Below, in pieces: positions 16,626-25,714 of a DNA stretch of 64,000 nt. The first letter of the stretch is position 1, and each line of letters begins with the position of its first letter. The notes beneath the pieces were generated by a model, which worked only from the letters and a program-made list of their open reading frames with translations, ran no database searches and was not told the origin of the DNA. A program made the position numbers and the translations under genes. The DNA is from CAVQND01 sp964653485 (GTDB lineage: Bacteria; Verrucomicrobiota; Verrucomicrobiia; Limisphaerales; UBA8199), in NCBI GenBank assembly GCA_964653485.1, contig CAZZFF010000020.1, forward strand, positions 3,314 to 67,313, given 5' to 3'.

Positions 16626-18164
16626 CTAATTTGCGTCTCTGGCCTGGATGGAGCGGCACGCATCCGCGGCGGCATCGCTTAACTCTTTGCTGGAGCTGAG
16701 CATCAGTTCCCTGAGCGGGCCAAGGCTCTTCCTGGTGCCGATGCGCTTGAGGAGGTTGCAGACCTGGCATCGGGTCTCGATGTTCCTTTCCTTGAGCGAC
16801 GCCAGCACCGCCGGTTCGGCGGCCGCACCGAAGCGGGCCAGGGCCTCGGCGGCGGCGCTTTCGCGGGGCCCGCGATAGCCTGGCTGTTCGGTTTGGCCGG
16901 TGGCCAGGAGATTCACCAGGGCCTCGATGGCGCGAGGGTCTTTGAGGCGGCCCAAGCCTTTGGCCGCGGCGGCCCGCACGCTGGAGTCCGAGTCATTGAG
17001 GGCTTTGATCAGCAGCGGCGCATGTTCTTTGCCGCCGTGGTTGGCCAGCACGACTAACGCCGCCCGGCGCACTGTGTCGTCCTGGTCATTGGCAAGGGAG
17101 GCCATCAGGGAGAGCAGTTCAGCGGTGGGAGCCGACACCCGGTTGCCGCTCAGGTCGCGCGCGGCGGCCTGCCGGACAACCAAGTCGTCCGACTTCAGCT
17201 TCTCCTCGAGCTTCGCCACCTCCTCCGGGGTAAAAGCGGTTTCAGGCGCCGGCGGCGGCGGCGGCGCAAGAGCCTGCTCGCGCTCCGCTCCCTCCAGCAA
17301 GTGCCAGCGCAGGGTCAGGACGGAGCGCCGGCTGAGGTCCTCGGTTGCAACGAGGGTTTTGCACTCCAACTCAACCTGCCGGGGCAAGCCGATGGCGCGA
17401 TCGAGCACGATCCGGCTTTCGCCCGTGGCGCTCACGCGGGGTTCGAGGCCGGTTGCCATCCGGCTCCGGAGGCTCAGAACCTGGTGCAAGGTGCAGGCCG
17501 CCTGAGTCGCCTCCAACACTTTGGTTTGTATCCTTTGCCGCGCGGCCAGCGCGGCCTGCGGCGGCCGCCCGGGATAGTAGCCGCCAAAGCCAAACCGGCC
17601 CTGGGGATTGATGAACACCGCCGCCGGCCCTTGCAGCAACGGCTCGTCCAGCACGAAGACGTCGCGCTCGGTTTCCCAGGCGCTGGCGGCCTCCGCCGGC
17701 AGCAGCTGGACCAGCGAGGCCATCAGTTCGCCCAGGGGCACCGGGAGCGGCAGGTCGCCCGCCTGCGAGACAATCTCACCTCGGTCATCAATGACCAACT
17801 CCCGGGATTCGTTTTGGGGGGCGTAAGCGAGGGCGGACAGCGGCATTGGGTATCCGGGGCGATACCCCATCATTGGCGGCATGCCCCCGGTGGGCTTGGG
17901 CCGCAGTTGGCCTCGGAACGAGAGGCCGATGAGATTGGTCGCCACCGCGCGCGAACTGACGACGAACGTCCCCGCAATGGCCTCGCGCCCGGCCTCGCCC
18001 TGGGCTTCGATCTGCAGGCCATAGGCGTTGGTTTGTCCGGGGCCAATGGTGTAGCGCAACAATACCGGTGCGACTTCAGCCGCGGACAACGGGAGGGCCT
18101 GGAGCAGTGCCGCGCCGGCGAGGAGGGACAGGAAATGAGCCGGAGGGTGTTTCATGCCCGGCAT
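16626..18164 (-). CDS. Exported HEAT-repeat protein of unknown function
   Basis: A 512-residue protein with a signal peptide (HFLSLLAGAALLQALPLSAAE). Residues 30-290 are beta-rich, with a Pro/Gly insertion and no recognised family. A coiled stretch EEVAKLEEKLKSDD near 315 leads into HEAT-like repeats from about 325 to 505. Each pairs helices in the pattern DxxVRxAAxxxLxxxxx, for example DDTVRRAALVVLANHG and DSSVRAAAAKGLGRL. HEAT solenoids bind proteins, so the C-terminal half is probably a docking surface in the periplasm or on the outer membrane. The start is ATG 18162-18164; ATG 18153-18155 is equally possible. It has no obvious partner in the neighbourhood and lies upstream of nothing on its strand but tRNA-Phe. 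Confidence 0.65.
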   Translation of the reverse strand: MPGMKHPPAHFLSLLAGAALLQALPLSAAEVAPVLLRYTIGPGQTNAYGLQIEAQGEAGREAIAGTFVVSSRAVATNLIGLSFRGQLRPKPTGGMPPMMGYRPGYPMPLSALAYAPQNESRELVIDDRGEIVSQAGDLPLPVPLGELMASLVQLLPAEAASAWETERDVFVLDEPLLQGPAAVFINPQGRFGFGGYYPGRPPQAALAARQRIQTKVLEATQAACTLHQVLSLRSRMATGLEPRVSATGESRIVLDRAIGLPRQVELECKTLVATEDLSRRSVLTLRWHLLEGAEREQALAPPPPPAPETAFTPEEVAKLEEKLKSDDLVVRQAAARDLSGNRVSAPTAELLSLMASLANDQDDTVRRAALVVLANHGGKEHAPLLIKALNDSDSSVRAAAAKGLGRLKDPRAIEALVNLLATGQTEQPGYRGPRESAAAEALARFGAAAEPAVLASLKERNIETRCQVCNLLKRIGTRKSLGPLRELMLSSSKELSDAAADACRSIQARDAN

Positions 18165-18240
18165 TATATGCGCCGCCCGCTCTCAAGGACAAGCAATTAC
18201 ACACCTGGAGAAAACCGGGATTGTATCAGGAATCTTGAAG

Positions 18241-18316
<76 letters not shown>

Positions 18317-18341
18317 AACCGTTTGTCGAACCGTGAGGGCG

Positions 18342-18370
18342 AAGATAGACGAGTCCCTTCCCGGGCGCAA
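18342..18370 (-). promoter_or_regulatory. candidate tRNA-Phe promoter
   Basis: On the minus strand TTGCGC (18370-18365) and TATCTT (18347-18342) are separated by 17 bp and sit 26 bp upstream of the tRNA 5' end. The -35 box matches consensus at three positions and the -10 at four. Spacing and position fit a sigma-70-type promoter. Confidence 0.35.
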
Positions 18371-18523
18371 GAGGGAACCGTTTTTCCGAAATCCTCGCCC
18401 AGCGACCCTCGGCGGGGGAATCGGTCTGGACGGCCTGATGGAAAGCATTGTAGGCTGGCCGGCATGTCGTTTGTCCGTTCAGACACATCAACCTAACTGA
18501 CAGAGAAGGATCCAATTACACTT

Positions 18524-19387
18524 ATGAAGCATGTTTTGTCCTCCGAAACCACTCGTCGTGACTTCCTGCGCGCCGGCGCCTTCGGCGCGGCGAGCCTGAG
18601 TCTTGGCCTGGCGGGCTGCTGCTGCTGCTCAGGCAAACAGAGCCAGGCGCGGAGAATACCGGTCGGCTTGGAGCTTTATTCCGTGCGCGAACAGTGCAAG
18701 ACGGACCTGCCGGGGACCTTGGCGGCGGTCTCGAAGATAGGCTACAAGGGCGTCGAATTTGCGGGGTATCACGGGCGGAACGCGACCGAATTGCGGAAGA
18801 TGCTCGATGACAACGGCCTGATCGCGTGCGGGACCCACACGGGCTACGAGACCGTCTTGGGGGACAAGCTCAAGGAGACCGTCGAGTTCAACCACATCCT
18901 GGGCAACAAATTCCTCATCGTGCCGTCGATGGAAGCCAAGTCCAAAGCGGAATGGCTGGACAAAGCCCGGCTGTTTAACGAAATCGCCGATAAAGTGAAG
19001 CCGGAGGGCTTATGGGTGGGCTATCACGCCCATGCGCAGGATTTCCAGAAGTTCGACGGAGCCACCGGGTGGGACCTCTTTTTCGGCAATACCAAACCCG
19101 AGGTCATCATGCAGTTGGACACCGGCAATTGCTGCGACGCGGGCGCCGACCCGGTGGCGGTGCTCAAGCGGTATCCCGGCCGCGCGCGGAGCATCCACAT
19201 CAAGGCCCACGGCGGCGGACCCGATGCCGTCATCGGCGAGGACAAAGTGAACTGGCCCGAGATATTTGCCTTTTGCGAAACGCAGGGCAAGACCCAGTGG
19301 TACGTGGTCGAGCACGAGTCCGGAACCAACCCGCTGGATGCCGTCCGGCGCAGCTATGAGGCGCTTAGGAAGATGGGCAAGGTCTAG
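18524..19387 (+). CDS. Tat-exported sugar phosphate isomerase/epimerase-like lipoprotein
   Basis: A 287-residue xylose isomerase-like TIM barrel. The leader has both a Tat motif (TTRRDFLRAG, RR at 11-12) and a lipobox (LAGC with C32), with three further cysteines CCC directly after, so it is probably a Tat-exported lipoprotein. The fold is shown by KGVEFAGYHG, VGYHAHAQDF, MQLDTGNCCDAGADP, IHIKAHGGG and the terminal YVVEHESG. The conserved acidic and His residues needed for divalent metal binding are present. It is related to the protein at 8803 but does not share its sequence closely. It is followed by a lipid-kinase gene with just 2 bp between stop and start, so the two are co-transcribed. 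Confidence 0.85.
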   Translation: MKHVLSSETTRRDFLRAGAFGAASLSLGLAGCCCCSGKQSQARRIPVGLELYSVREQCKTDLPGTLAAVSKIGYKGVEFAGYHGRNATELRKMLDDNGLIACGTHTGYETVLGDKLKETVEFNHILGNKFLIVPSMEAKSKAEWLDKARLFNEIADKVKPEGLWVGYHAHAQDFQKFDGATGWDLFFGNTKPEVIMQLDTGNCCDAGADPVAVLKRYPGRARSIHIKAHGGGPDAVIGEDKVNWPEIFAFCETQGKTQWYVVEHESGTNPLDAVRRSYEALRKMGKV

Positions 19388-19389
19388 GA

Positions 19390-20274
19390 GTGCGCGCCTG
19401 CGTCATCTTCAATCCTACCGCCAAAGGCGAGAAAGCCAGGCGCTTCCGGCGGCACCTGGATGAAATCGGGAGCCAGTGCGCCCTCAAACTCACCACCGCC
19501 CCCGGCGATGCGCGCCGCCTCGCGGCCGAGGCCGTGCGCGAGGGCTATGAGGACATCGTGGCCGCCGGCGGCGACGGCACGCTCAACGAGGTGCTCAACG
19601 GCCTTGGCGACGCCCCGGAAGGCTTCGCGCGCGCGCGCCTGGGCGTGCTGCCGCTGGGGACGGTCAATGTGTTCGCCCGCGAGATGGCCATCCCCCGGCG
19701 GCTGGCTCCGGCCTGGACGACCATCTGCCGTGGCCGCGAAACACTCATCGACCTGCCTTGCGCCCGCTACGGCCCCAACCGGAAGCCGCGCTACTTCGCG
19801 CAACTGGCGGGCGCCGGCCTGGACGCACGCGCCGTCGAATTGGTCGAATGGAAGCTAAAGAAGAAGATCGGCCCGTTGGCCTACGTCCTGGCAGGGCTGC
19901 GCGCCCTGAGCCAGCCGCCGGCGAAGATCAATGTGGCGGGGGGCGGGAATTCGTTGACCGGCGAGTTGGCGCTGATCGGCAACGGCCGCCTCTACGGCGG
20001 CCCTTACAGGGTTTTCCCCAAGGCGGACGTGCGCGACGGACTGCTCGACGTGTGTGTATTCCCCCGGTTCGGCTGGCTGACGCTCGCGTGGTGCGGTCTG
20101 CCCATGCTGCTGGGCGCCACGCTGCCAAAGGCTGCCGTGCGGGTCTTCCAAGCCGAATCAATCGAGCTCAGCAGCCCGAACCCGACGCCAATCGAAGTGG
20201 ACGGCGAGCTCCTGGGCCGCCTCCCCGCCTCCTTCTCCATCCAACGCTCTTGCCTCCGCGTCATCGTTCCTTGA
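19390..20274 (+). CDS. Diacylglycerol kinase-family lipid kinase
   Basis: A 294-residue member of the YegS/DAGK-like family. The NPTAKG start (8-13) and the nucleotide motif AAGGDGTLNEV (GGDGT at 60-64) are present, together with PLGTVNVFAREM and the C-terminal IEVDGE. These enzymes phosphorylate diacylglycerol, sphingosine-like lipids or phosphatidylglycerol at the inner membrane. The start is GTG 19390, two bases after the upstream stop, so translation is probably coupled to the lipoprotein gene. Length is normal for the family. Substrate is not determined; several DAGK-like family members act on undecaprenol, but that is a different family (DgkA). Confidence 0.9.
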   Translation: MRACVIFNPTAKGEKARRFRRHLDEIGSQCALKLTTAPGDARRLAAEAVREGYEDIVAAGGDGTLNEVLNGLGDAPEGFARARLGVLPLGTVNVFAREMAIPRRLAPAWTTICRGRETLIDLPCARYGPNRKPRYFAQLAGAGLDARAVELVEWKLKKKIGPLAYVLAGLRALSQPPAKINVAGGGNSLTGELALIGNGRLYGGPYRVFPKADVRDGLLDVCVFPRFGWLTLAWCGLPMLLGATLPKAAVRVFQAESIELSSPNPTPIEVDGELLGRLPASFSIQRSCLRVIVP

Positions 20275-20315
20275 CACGAACTCGGAACCCGGAATAGTTC
20301 TCTATTCGACACATC

Positions 20316-21326
20316 ATGAACCCAAAATTGTCCCCGCACTGGACGGCCGACGGCTTGCTCGCTTTGGGCCGCGATTACCAAGCCGCGGCGGTCCTCGCCG
20401 CCGCCGCCGATTTGGACCTCTTCAGCCCGCTGGCCTCGGCCCCTCTCAGCGCCGTCGAACTTGCCCGCGTCCTCCAATGCAGCGAGCGCGGGCTTGTCAT
20501 TCTCCTGGATGCCCTGGCGGCGCTGCGTCTTTTGGAAAAGTCGGGCGACCGCTACGGGCTTCCGAGCGGGCTGGCGGCCCTGCTGACCCCCGGAGGCGCG
20601 CAGAGCGTTCTGGCCATGACCCAGCACCAGGCGCGCTGCCTGCGAAACTGGGCGCAGTTGGCGAGCGTCGTCAAGACCGGCCGGCCGGCCCAGCCAATCG
20701 CGAGCGTGCGGGGCGAGACCGGCGACCAGGAGGCATTCATCCTTGGCATGCACAACATCTCCGCCCCCGTGGCCGGCCAGGTCGTCCAGGCCCTCGAAGG
20801 CGTTGAGTTCAAACACCTGCTCGACATCGGGGGAGCATCCGGCACCTGGACCGTCGCCTTTCTCCGCGCCCGGCCCGCGGCTCGGGCCACGCTCTTCGAT
20901 CTGCCCCACGTCATCCCCATGGCCCAGCGGCGTTTGGCCGCCGCGGGCATGGCTGAACGGGTCCGGCTCGTGCCGGGCGATTTTTACACAGATGCCTTGC
21001 CTCCAGGGGCCGACCTGGCCTGGGTCAGCGCCATCGTCCACCAGAACTCCCGCGAGCAAAACCGCGCCCTGTTCGCCAAAGTGTTTGCGGCCCTGGCGCC
21101 CGGCGGGCGCATCGCCCTGCGCGACATCCTGATGGAAGAAAGCCGCACTCGCCCGGTGGCAGGCGCCCTCTTCGCCGTCAACATGCTCGTGGCCACCACG
21201 GACGGCGGCACCTTCACGTTCGCGGAGCTGCGCGAAGACCTTGCCGCCGCCGGCTTCGTCCAGGCCGCCGTTCTGCGCCAGGACGAAGCCATGAACTCCG
21301 TGGTCGTTGCGGTAAAAGGGGGATGA
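20316..21326 (+). CDS. SAM-dependent O-methyltransferase (acetylserotonin/caffeate type)
   Basis: A 336-residue protein with a winged-helix dimerisation domain (1-100: SAVELARVLQCSERGLVILLDALAALRLLEK) followed by a Methyltransf_2 Rossmann domain. Motif I is LLDIGGASGTW near 169-179, then ATLFDLPHVIPMAQ and VPGDFYTDALPPGADL. The usual catalytic His of plant-type O-methyltransferases lies in VSAIVHQNS. Family members methylate small phenolic or polyketide hydroxyls. The substrate is unknown and no biosynthetic cluster surrounds it. It stands 41 bp after the lipid-kinase gene on the same strand. Confidence 0.85.
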   Translation: MNPKLSPHWTADGLLALGRDYQAAAVLAAAADLDLFSPLASAPLSAVELARVLQCSERGLVILLDALAALRLLEKSGDRYGLPSGLAALLTPGGAQSVLAMTQHQARCLRNWAQLASVVKTGRPAQPIASVRGETGDQEAFILGMHNISAPVAGQVVQALEGVEFKHLLDIGGASGTWTVAFLRARPAARATLFDLPHVIPMAQRRLAAAGMAERVRLVPGDFYTDALPPGADLAWVSAIVHQNSREQNRALFAKVFAALAPGGRIALRDILMEESRTRPVAGALFAVNMLVATTDGGTFTFAELREDLAAAGFVQAAVLRQDEAMNSVVVAVKGG

Positions 21327-21441
21327 CCTGCTTGAAGCCGCCGCCGCCCAACCGCCCCCTTCGATGGACAACAGCGGAACGCCGACGGCCCCATGAGAGA
21401 TCGATGTTGAATTCAACTCCTGGGGCAGCTATCTCTCTTCC

Positions 21442-21909
21442 ATGCGCCGGCTTATTGCCTATATATCATTGCTCGTTTTGCTCGCGCTGACGCTGCCGTG
21501 CGGGGCGGCCAGCGGGCGGGTGATCAAAGTGCTGCCTTTCTATCTCGATCTTCAAGGGCGTCACAGCCGTTCCCCCAGCCTCTTTGATCGGGACGTTTAC
21601 CAGGCCTATTTGCTCCAGAATCCGGAGAAGCGTTCCGGGCTGATGTATGACGTGCATTGGAAGACCAAGGGCGCGGCCACCGCGCCGCTCCGCCTCCAAA
21701 TCGAATTGCGCGGCATTGCCCAGGGCAACCTCCCCAAGGAGGTCGTCATCGAGAAAGCCGTCCAGGACGGCGGCGGCTGGTTCGGCCACTGGACCGGCCT
21801 GATCTTGAGCGGCGAGCAGTACAAGCAATTTGGAGAAGTGACCGCATGGCGGGCCACCTTATGGGAAGGCCAAACCCTCCTTGGAGAAAGCACGTCCTTC
21901 CTGTGGTAA
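21442..21909 (+). CDS. Small exported protein of unknown function
   Basis: A 155-residue protein with a signal peptide (LIAYISLLVLLALTLPCGAASG). The mature part is beta-rich, with the conserved-looking stretches KVLPFYLDLQGRHSRSPSLFDRDVYQAYL and LRLQIELRGI. I recognise no family. Its position directly upstream of the LolC/LolD-type genes, separated by a heptamer array, may be incidental. Its last codons sit 35 bp before a CCGAAAT repeat array. Confidence 0.6.
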   Translation: MRRLIAYISLLVLLALTLPCGAASGRVIKVLPFYLDLQGRHSRSPSLFDRDVYQAYLLQNPEKRSGLMYDVHWKTKGAATAPLRLQIELRGIAQGNLPKEVVIEKAVQDGGGWFGHWTGLILSGEQYKQFGEVTAWRATLWEGQTLLGESTSFLW

Positions 21910-21943
21910 GCGAAGGAGAGGGAAAGCCGAGGAGGGGGAAGAA

Positions 21944-22001
21944 AATCCGAAATCCGAAATCCGAAATCCGAAATCCGAAATCCGAAGGAAATCCGAAATC
22001 C
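21944..22001 (+). repeat. Heptanucleotide array 1, CCGAAAT units
   Basis: About six near-perfect CCGAAAT units run from 21946 to 21985, followed by AGGAA and one more unit. It lies just after the stop of the small exported protein and forms the left arm of an inverted pair with array 2, about 100 bp away. Confidence 0.9.
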
Positions 22002-22100
22002 AAAGTCCCGGATTCGCACAGCCAATCCCCTCTTGGGACGTATCACCGAAGCTCCTGTGACCTGAGCGTTAAGCGCGAGCCATAGCCCGATGGCCTTCGC

Positions 22101-22156
22101 TTCGGATTTCGGTTTTCGGATTTCCTTCGGATTTCGGATTTCGGATTTCGGATTTT
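22101..22156 (+). repeat. Heptanucleotide array 2, ATTTCGG units
   Basis: Six or so ATTTCGG units, interrupted by a TTTTCGG and a TTTCC variant, form the reverse-complement partner of array 1. The copy ends 75 bp before the LolC-like start codon. A frame across it would read FGFRISDFG-type peptide, which extends the downstream gene's open frame artificially. Confidence 0.9.
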
Positions 22157-22230
22157 CCGCCTCGGCTTCCCTTCGGCTTGCCCATCGGTTTCTCTCGACA
22201 CGCCGGTCGGGGACCGTTAGCTTGCCGCGC

Positions 22231-23520
22231 ATGTCTGGACTGCCGTTCGAGTTGCTGCTGGCATTGCGGTATCTGCGGCCCAAGAGGACGTTCGTCTCGG
22301 TGATCACACTGATTTCCGCGCTCGGAGTTACTCTGGGCGTGGCGGTGCTGATCGTCGTCTTGAGCGTGATGAGCGGGTTCGACCAGCAATCAAAGGAGAA
22401 GATCCTCGGCTTCAATCCGCATCTGAAGATCACCGAAGTCAAGCACACCATGAGAGACTACTCCCAGGTGGTCAAGACCGCTTTGGCGAATCGGTCGGTC
22501 AAGGCCGCCGCCCCGTTCGTGCTCGAACAGGTCCTGGTGGTCACGGAGCCGCAACACGGCCAGAGGCAGGTGTGGGCGCCCGTCTTGCGCGGCATCGTGC
22601 CCCAGTTGGAAACGAACATGAGCATCCTGCCCAAGAGCGTCATCGACGGGAAGTTCGACGTGAATGATCGCGGCCTGCTGGTTGGCACCCAATTCGCCTC
22701 AACCCTGAACCTGGCCGTCGGAGACCGGGTGGAGGTCTATGCGCCCAATGTGTTCGAGGGGTTGTTCGAGCTTGCCCGCACCAACGGCGGAGTGCTCCCG
22801 CCGGAAACACGCCTGCCGGTCGTGCCGGAGTACGATGTGCGCGGCATTTTCGACGTGGGGTACTACGAGTACAACCTGTCCTTTGTCGTCACTTCACTCC
22901 GCGACGCCCGGGATTTGTATGGCCTGGGCAACACCGTGCATGGGGTGATGGTGATGCTGCAGGATGCTTACCAGGCGCCGCTCGTGCAAGCCGAGCTGGA
23001 GCGGGCGCTCGGACCGAACTACCACGTGACGACCTGGATGGAGGAGAACGCCAACCTGCTGGGGGCGCTGGTGGTGGAGAAGAACGTGATGTTTTACTTG
23101 CTCTTTTTTATCATGATTGTCGCGGCGCTGTGCATCCTGAGCGCGCTCATCACCTTCGTGGTCCAGAAGACGCGCGAGATCGGGATGCTCAAGGCGCTGG
23201 GAGCGGCGGACCTCCAGGTCAGCCTGCTCTTCCTGAGCCAGGGGGCGCTGGTCGGACTCATCGGCGTTCTGGCAGGCTACGGGCTGGGACGGCTGGCCCT
23301 GGCCTACCGCAACGAGTTCCTCCACGTCATGAACTACTTCACCGGCTTCGAGCTTTTCCCCCCTTCCATCTACAACTTCACCGAACTGCCCGCGCTCATA
23401 GTCCCTCGGGACATTCTGTTGGTCTGCGGCAGCGCCCTCCTCGTCTGCACGTTGGGTGGGGCGATACCCGCCTGGCTGGCGGGGCGTCTGAAGCCGGTGG
23501 ATGCCCTGCGCTATGAATGA
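22231..23520 (+). CDS. Lipoprotein-releasing ABC transporter permease, LolC/LolE family
   Basis: A 429-residue FtsX/MacB-type inner-membrane permease. It has the order expected of LolC/E: a first membrane helix (TFVSVITLISALGVTLGVAVLIVVLSVMSG, residues about 17-45), a large periplasmic domain (50-270), and three C-terminal helices (from about 285). ATG 22231 is used because the family start is MSGLPFELLLALRYL; the frame is open upstream only because a heptamer array lies in it. Together with the ATPase it would extract mature lipoproteins from the inner membrane. The ATPase gene overlaps the last eight bases. The usual pairing of two permeases, LolC and LolE, is replaced by a single gene, a layout seen as LolF in other phyla. 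Confidence 0.88.
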   Translation: MSGLPFELLLALRYLRPKRTFVSVITLISALGVTLGVAVLIVVLSVMSGFDQQSKEKILGFNPHLKITEVKHTMRDYSQVVKTALANRSVKAAAPFVLEQVLVVTEPQHGQRQVWAPVLRGIVPQLETNMSILPKSVIDGKFDVNDRGLLVGTQFASTLNLAVGDRVEVYAPNVFEGLFELARTNGGVLPPETRLPVVPEYDVRGIFDVGYYEYNLSFVVTSLRDARDLYGLGNTVHGVMVMLQDAYQAPLVQAELERALGPNYHVTTWMEENANLLGALVVEKNVMFYLLFFIMIVAALCILSALITFVVQKTREIGMLKALGAADLQVSLLFLSQGALVGLIGVLAGYGLGRLALAYRNEFLHVMNYFTGFELFPPSIYNFTELPALIVPRDILLVCGSALLVCTLGGAIPAWLAGRLKPVDALRYE

Positions 23521-24193
23521 ACCGTTGCTTTCGGCCAAGGGCCTCTGCAAGACCTACCTGCTGGGCAGACGCTCGCTCGACGTGCTGCGCGGGGTGGACA
23601 TCGAGTTGCGGCGCGGGGATTTCCTCACCCTGCGCGGCGCCTCCGGGTCCGGCAAAAGCACGCTGCTCCACTTGCTCGGCGGCCTGGACTCCCCGACCCG
23701 AGGCGAGGTCTGGCTCAAGGGCAGGAACCTGGCCGATCTCTCCCGGCGCGAGCTGGCGCGGGCGCGCAACCAGGATGTCGGGTTCATCTTCCAGGCCTAC
23801 TACCTGCTCCCGGAGCTCGACGCCCTGGAGAATGTCTGCCTCCCGGCCCGCATGGCGCGAAGACCTGTCGCGGCCACCGAGGCGCGCGCGAGGGAGTTGC
23901 TCGGTCGGGTGGGCCTGGCTGAGCGCCTCGAACACAAACCTTACGAACTCTCCGGCGGCGAGCAACAGCGCGTCGCCATCGCCCGCGCCCTCATTAACGA
24001 GCCGGCCCTCATCCTGGCCGATGAACCCACCGGCAACCTCGATTCCCACACCGGCGAGCAAATCATGCAACTCCTCTGCGCCCTGCCCGATGCAAAGCTC
24101 ACGGCCTTGATCATGGCCACCCATGACCCCAAGCTCGCGGCCCGCGCCCCAAGGTCCATCGAACTGGTGGACGGCCAGATAATGGGGGATTGA
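23513..24193 (+). CDS. lolD: Lipoprotein-releasing ABC transporter ATPase, LolD family
   Basis: A 226-residue ABC ATPase. Walker A GASGSGKST lies at 42-50, the Q-loop at IFQAYYLLPEL, the signature LSGGEQQR near 142 and Walker B LILADEPTGNLDS near 161. This matches LolD/MacB-type ATPases. The start ATG 23513 overlaps the permease stop by 8 bp (ATGAATGA), which implies translational coupling. It drives the release of outer-membrane lipoproteins. The exact partners LolA and LolB are not in the window. Confidence 0.93.
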   Translation: MNEPLLSAKGLCKTYLLGRRSLDVLRGVDIELRRGDFLTLRGASGSGKSTLLHLLGGLDSPTRGEVWLKGRNLADLSRRELARARNQDVGFIFQAYYLLPELDALENVCLPARMARRPVAATEARARELLGRVGLAERLEHKPYELSGGEQQRVAIARALINEPALILADEPTGNLDSHTGEQIMQLLCALPDAKLTALIMATHDPKLAARAPRSIELVDGQIMGD

Positions 24194-24262
24194 CCCCGAA
24201 TTTCTTTCCGCTAGTCTTCGTCAATTGTTGCAGTGACAACGCAATCGAAATCGAAATGTTTT

Positions 24263-25708
24263 ATGGAACAGAACACTAATTCCCCATCGTCCGGCCTTCC
24301 GCGCCGGGAGTTTATCAAGAAAACAGCCACAGTGGCGGCGGCGGTTGCGGCGGCGCCGCTGTTCAAGACGCCGGTTTATGGCCAGAACCAGGCGCCCTCT
24401 ACCGGGCGCGTCATCGGCGCCAACGATCGCATCGTCGTGGGCATCATCGGGGTGGGTTTCGGCATCGGTTGCGACCATTTTGTGGGCATCCAGGACAAGA
24501 GCGGAGACAACAACGTCGTCCTGGCGGCCGGCTGCGACGTCTTTTCACGGCGGCGGGCCTGGATGCGGGGCGAGACGGAACTGCCCTATCCGAATGCCAA
24601 CAAGGGCAAAGCCATCGGCTCCTCCGAGAGTTCGTACAAGACCACTCCCCTCAAGGAGGCGGATGTGTACGTGGATTACCGGAAGTTACTGGAGCGCAAG
24701 GACATCGATGCCGTCCTGATTGCCACCCATGACGTCATGCACGGCCCCATAACCATGGCTGCGGTGCAGGCCGGCAAGCACGTTTATTGCGAGAAGCCAC
24801 TGACGCGCTACCTCGACGAAGCTTTCAAGGTCTATGACACGGTCAAACAGAGCGGCAAGGTATTCCAGGTCGGCTCCCAAGGCTGCTCGGCGGGCGGCTA
24901 TCACAAGTGCGCCGAGTTAATTAAGGCGGGCAAGATAGGCGAGTTAGTCTGGGCGCAGGCCTGGTATTCCCGAAACAGCAAGGGCGGCGAGTGGAATTAT
25001 CCGATTGAAGAGCAATGCAAGCCGCAGAACGTGGATTGGGAGAAATGGCTGGGCGCGGTCAAAAAACACGGGGACTTCAGCCCCGAGTATTTCCATCGCT
25101 GGCGGAAGTATTTTCAGTTCTGCGCCGGCCCCATGGGCGACCTGGCGCCGCACAAGCTGCACCCGGTGATGCTGGCCACCGGCAACCCGGAGTTCCCCGT
25201 CCGGGTCTGCTCGATCGGCACGAAGGCCGTCCACCCCGACAAGGCCGGTGGAACTCCCGAGCGCGAGGTGCCGGAGCACCAGCAACTGTTGGCCGAGTTT
25301 CCCAGCGGCTACGAGATCATGGTGACCTGCTGCACGACTAACTCCTCGACCCCGGGCATGAGCCTTTTCGGACACTTGGCCAACCTCGATATCGATGCCA
25401 CCGCGAGCAAAGTCAGGCTCACGCCCCAACGCGAAACCGGGGATGACATCGATCCGGAGAGCCTGGCCGGCCTCCAGCCCGAGGACATCCGGGTGCATGA
25501 GAAGAATTGGTTTGATTCCATTCGCGCCAATAAGGCGCCCAACGCGGACATCGAGCTGGCCATCCGCGTGCAGACGGTCATCTCCCTGGCCGAAATGTCC
25601 GATCGCCTCAAGATAACCTGCTTGTTCGACGAAAAGACCCGCAAGATAACAGACGGCTCCGGCAAGGAAATCGCCCCGATCACCTACGGCACGCTGCCCA
25701 TCTCGTGA
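24263..25708 (+). CDS. Tat-exported Gfo/Idh/MocA family oxidoreductase
   Basis: A 481-residue secreted NAD(P)-dependent oxidoreductase. The Tat signal is LPRREFIKKTATVAAAVAAAP (RR near 14-15). The Rossmann motif GIIGVGFGIG lies near 58, and the characteristic EKP of the family is in VYCEKPLTRYLDE. The C-terminal alpha/beta domain includes AGPMGDLAPHKLHPV. In Gfo/Idh proteins the NAD-bound sugar is oxidised or hydrolysed by redox cycling; exported members are common in Verrucomicrobiota and are thought to act on glycans. GTG 24233 is a possible upstream start, but ATG 24263 gives a clean Tat leader. Confidence 0.87.
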   Translation: MEQNTNSPSSGLPRREFIKKTATVAAAVAAAPLFKTPVYGQNQAPSTGRVIGANDRIVVGIIGVGFGIGCDHFVGIQDKSGDNNVVLAAGCDVFSRRRAWMRGETELPYPNANKGKAIGSSESSYKTTPLKEADVYVDYRKLLERKDIDAVLIATHDVMHGPITMAAVQAGKHVYCEKPLTRYLDEAFKVYDTVKQSGKVFQVGSQGCSAGGYHKCAELIKAGKIGELVWAQAWYSRNSKGGEWNYPIEEQCKPQNVDWEKWLGAVKKHGDFSPEYFHRWRKYFQFCAGPMGDLAPHKLHPVMLATGNPEFPVRVCSIGTKAVHPDKAGGTPEREVPEHQQLLAEFPSGYEIMVTCCTTNSSTPGMSLFGHLANLDIDATASKVRLTPQRETGDDIDPESLAGLQPEDIRVHEKNWFDSIRANKAPNADIELAIRVQTVISLAEMSDRLKITCLFDEKTRKITDGSGKEIAPITYGTLPIS

Positions 25709-25714
25709 AGAGAC

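Noticed and set aside
22090..22230. Extended N-terminus of the LolC-like frame reading FGFRISDFG repeats
   Set aside because: This is heptamer array 2 in frame; the family start MSGLPFELLLALRYL at 22231 is clear.
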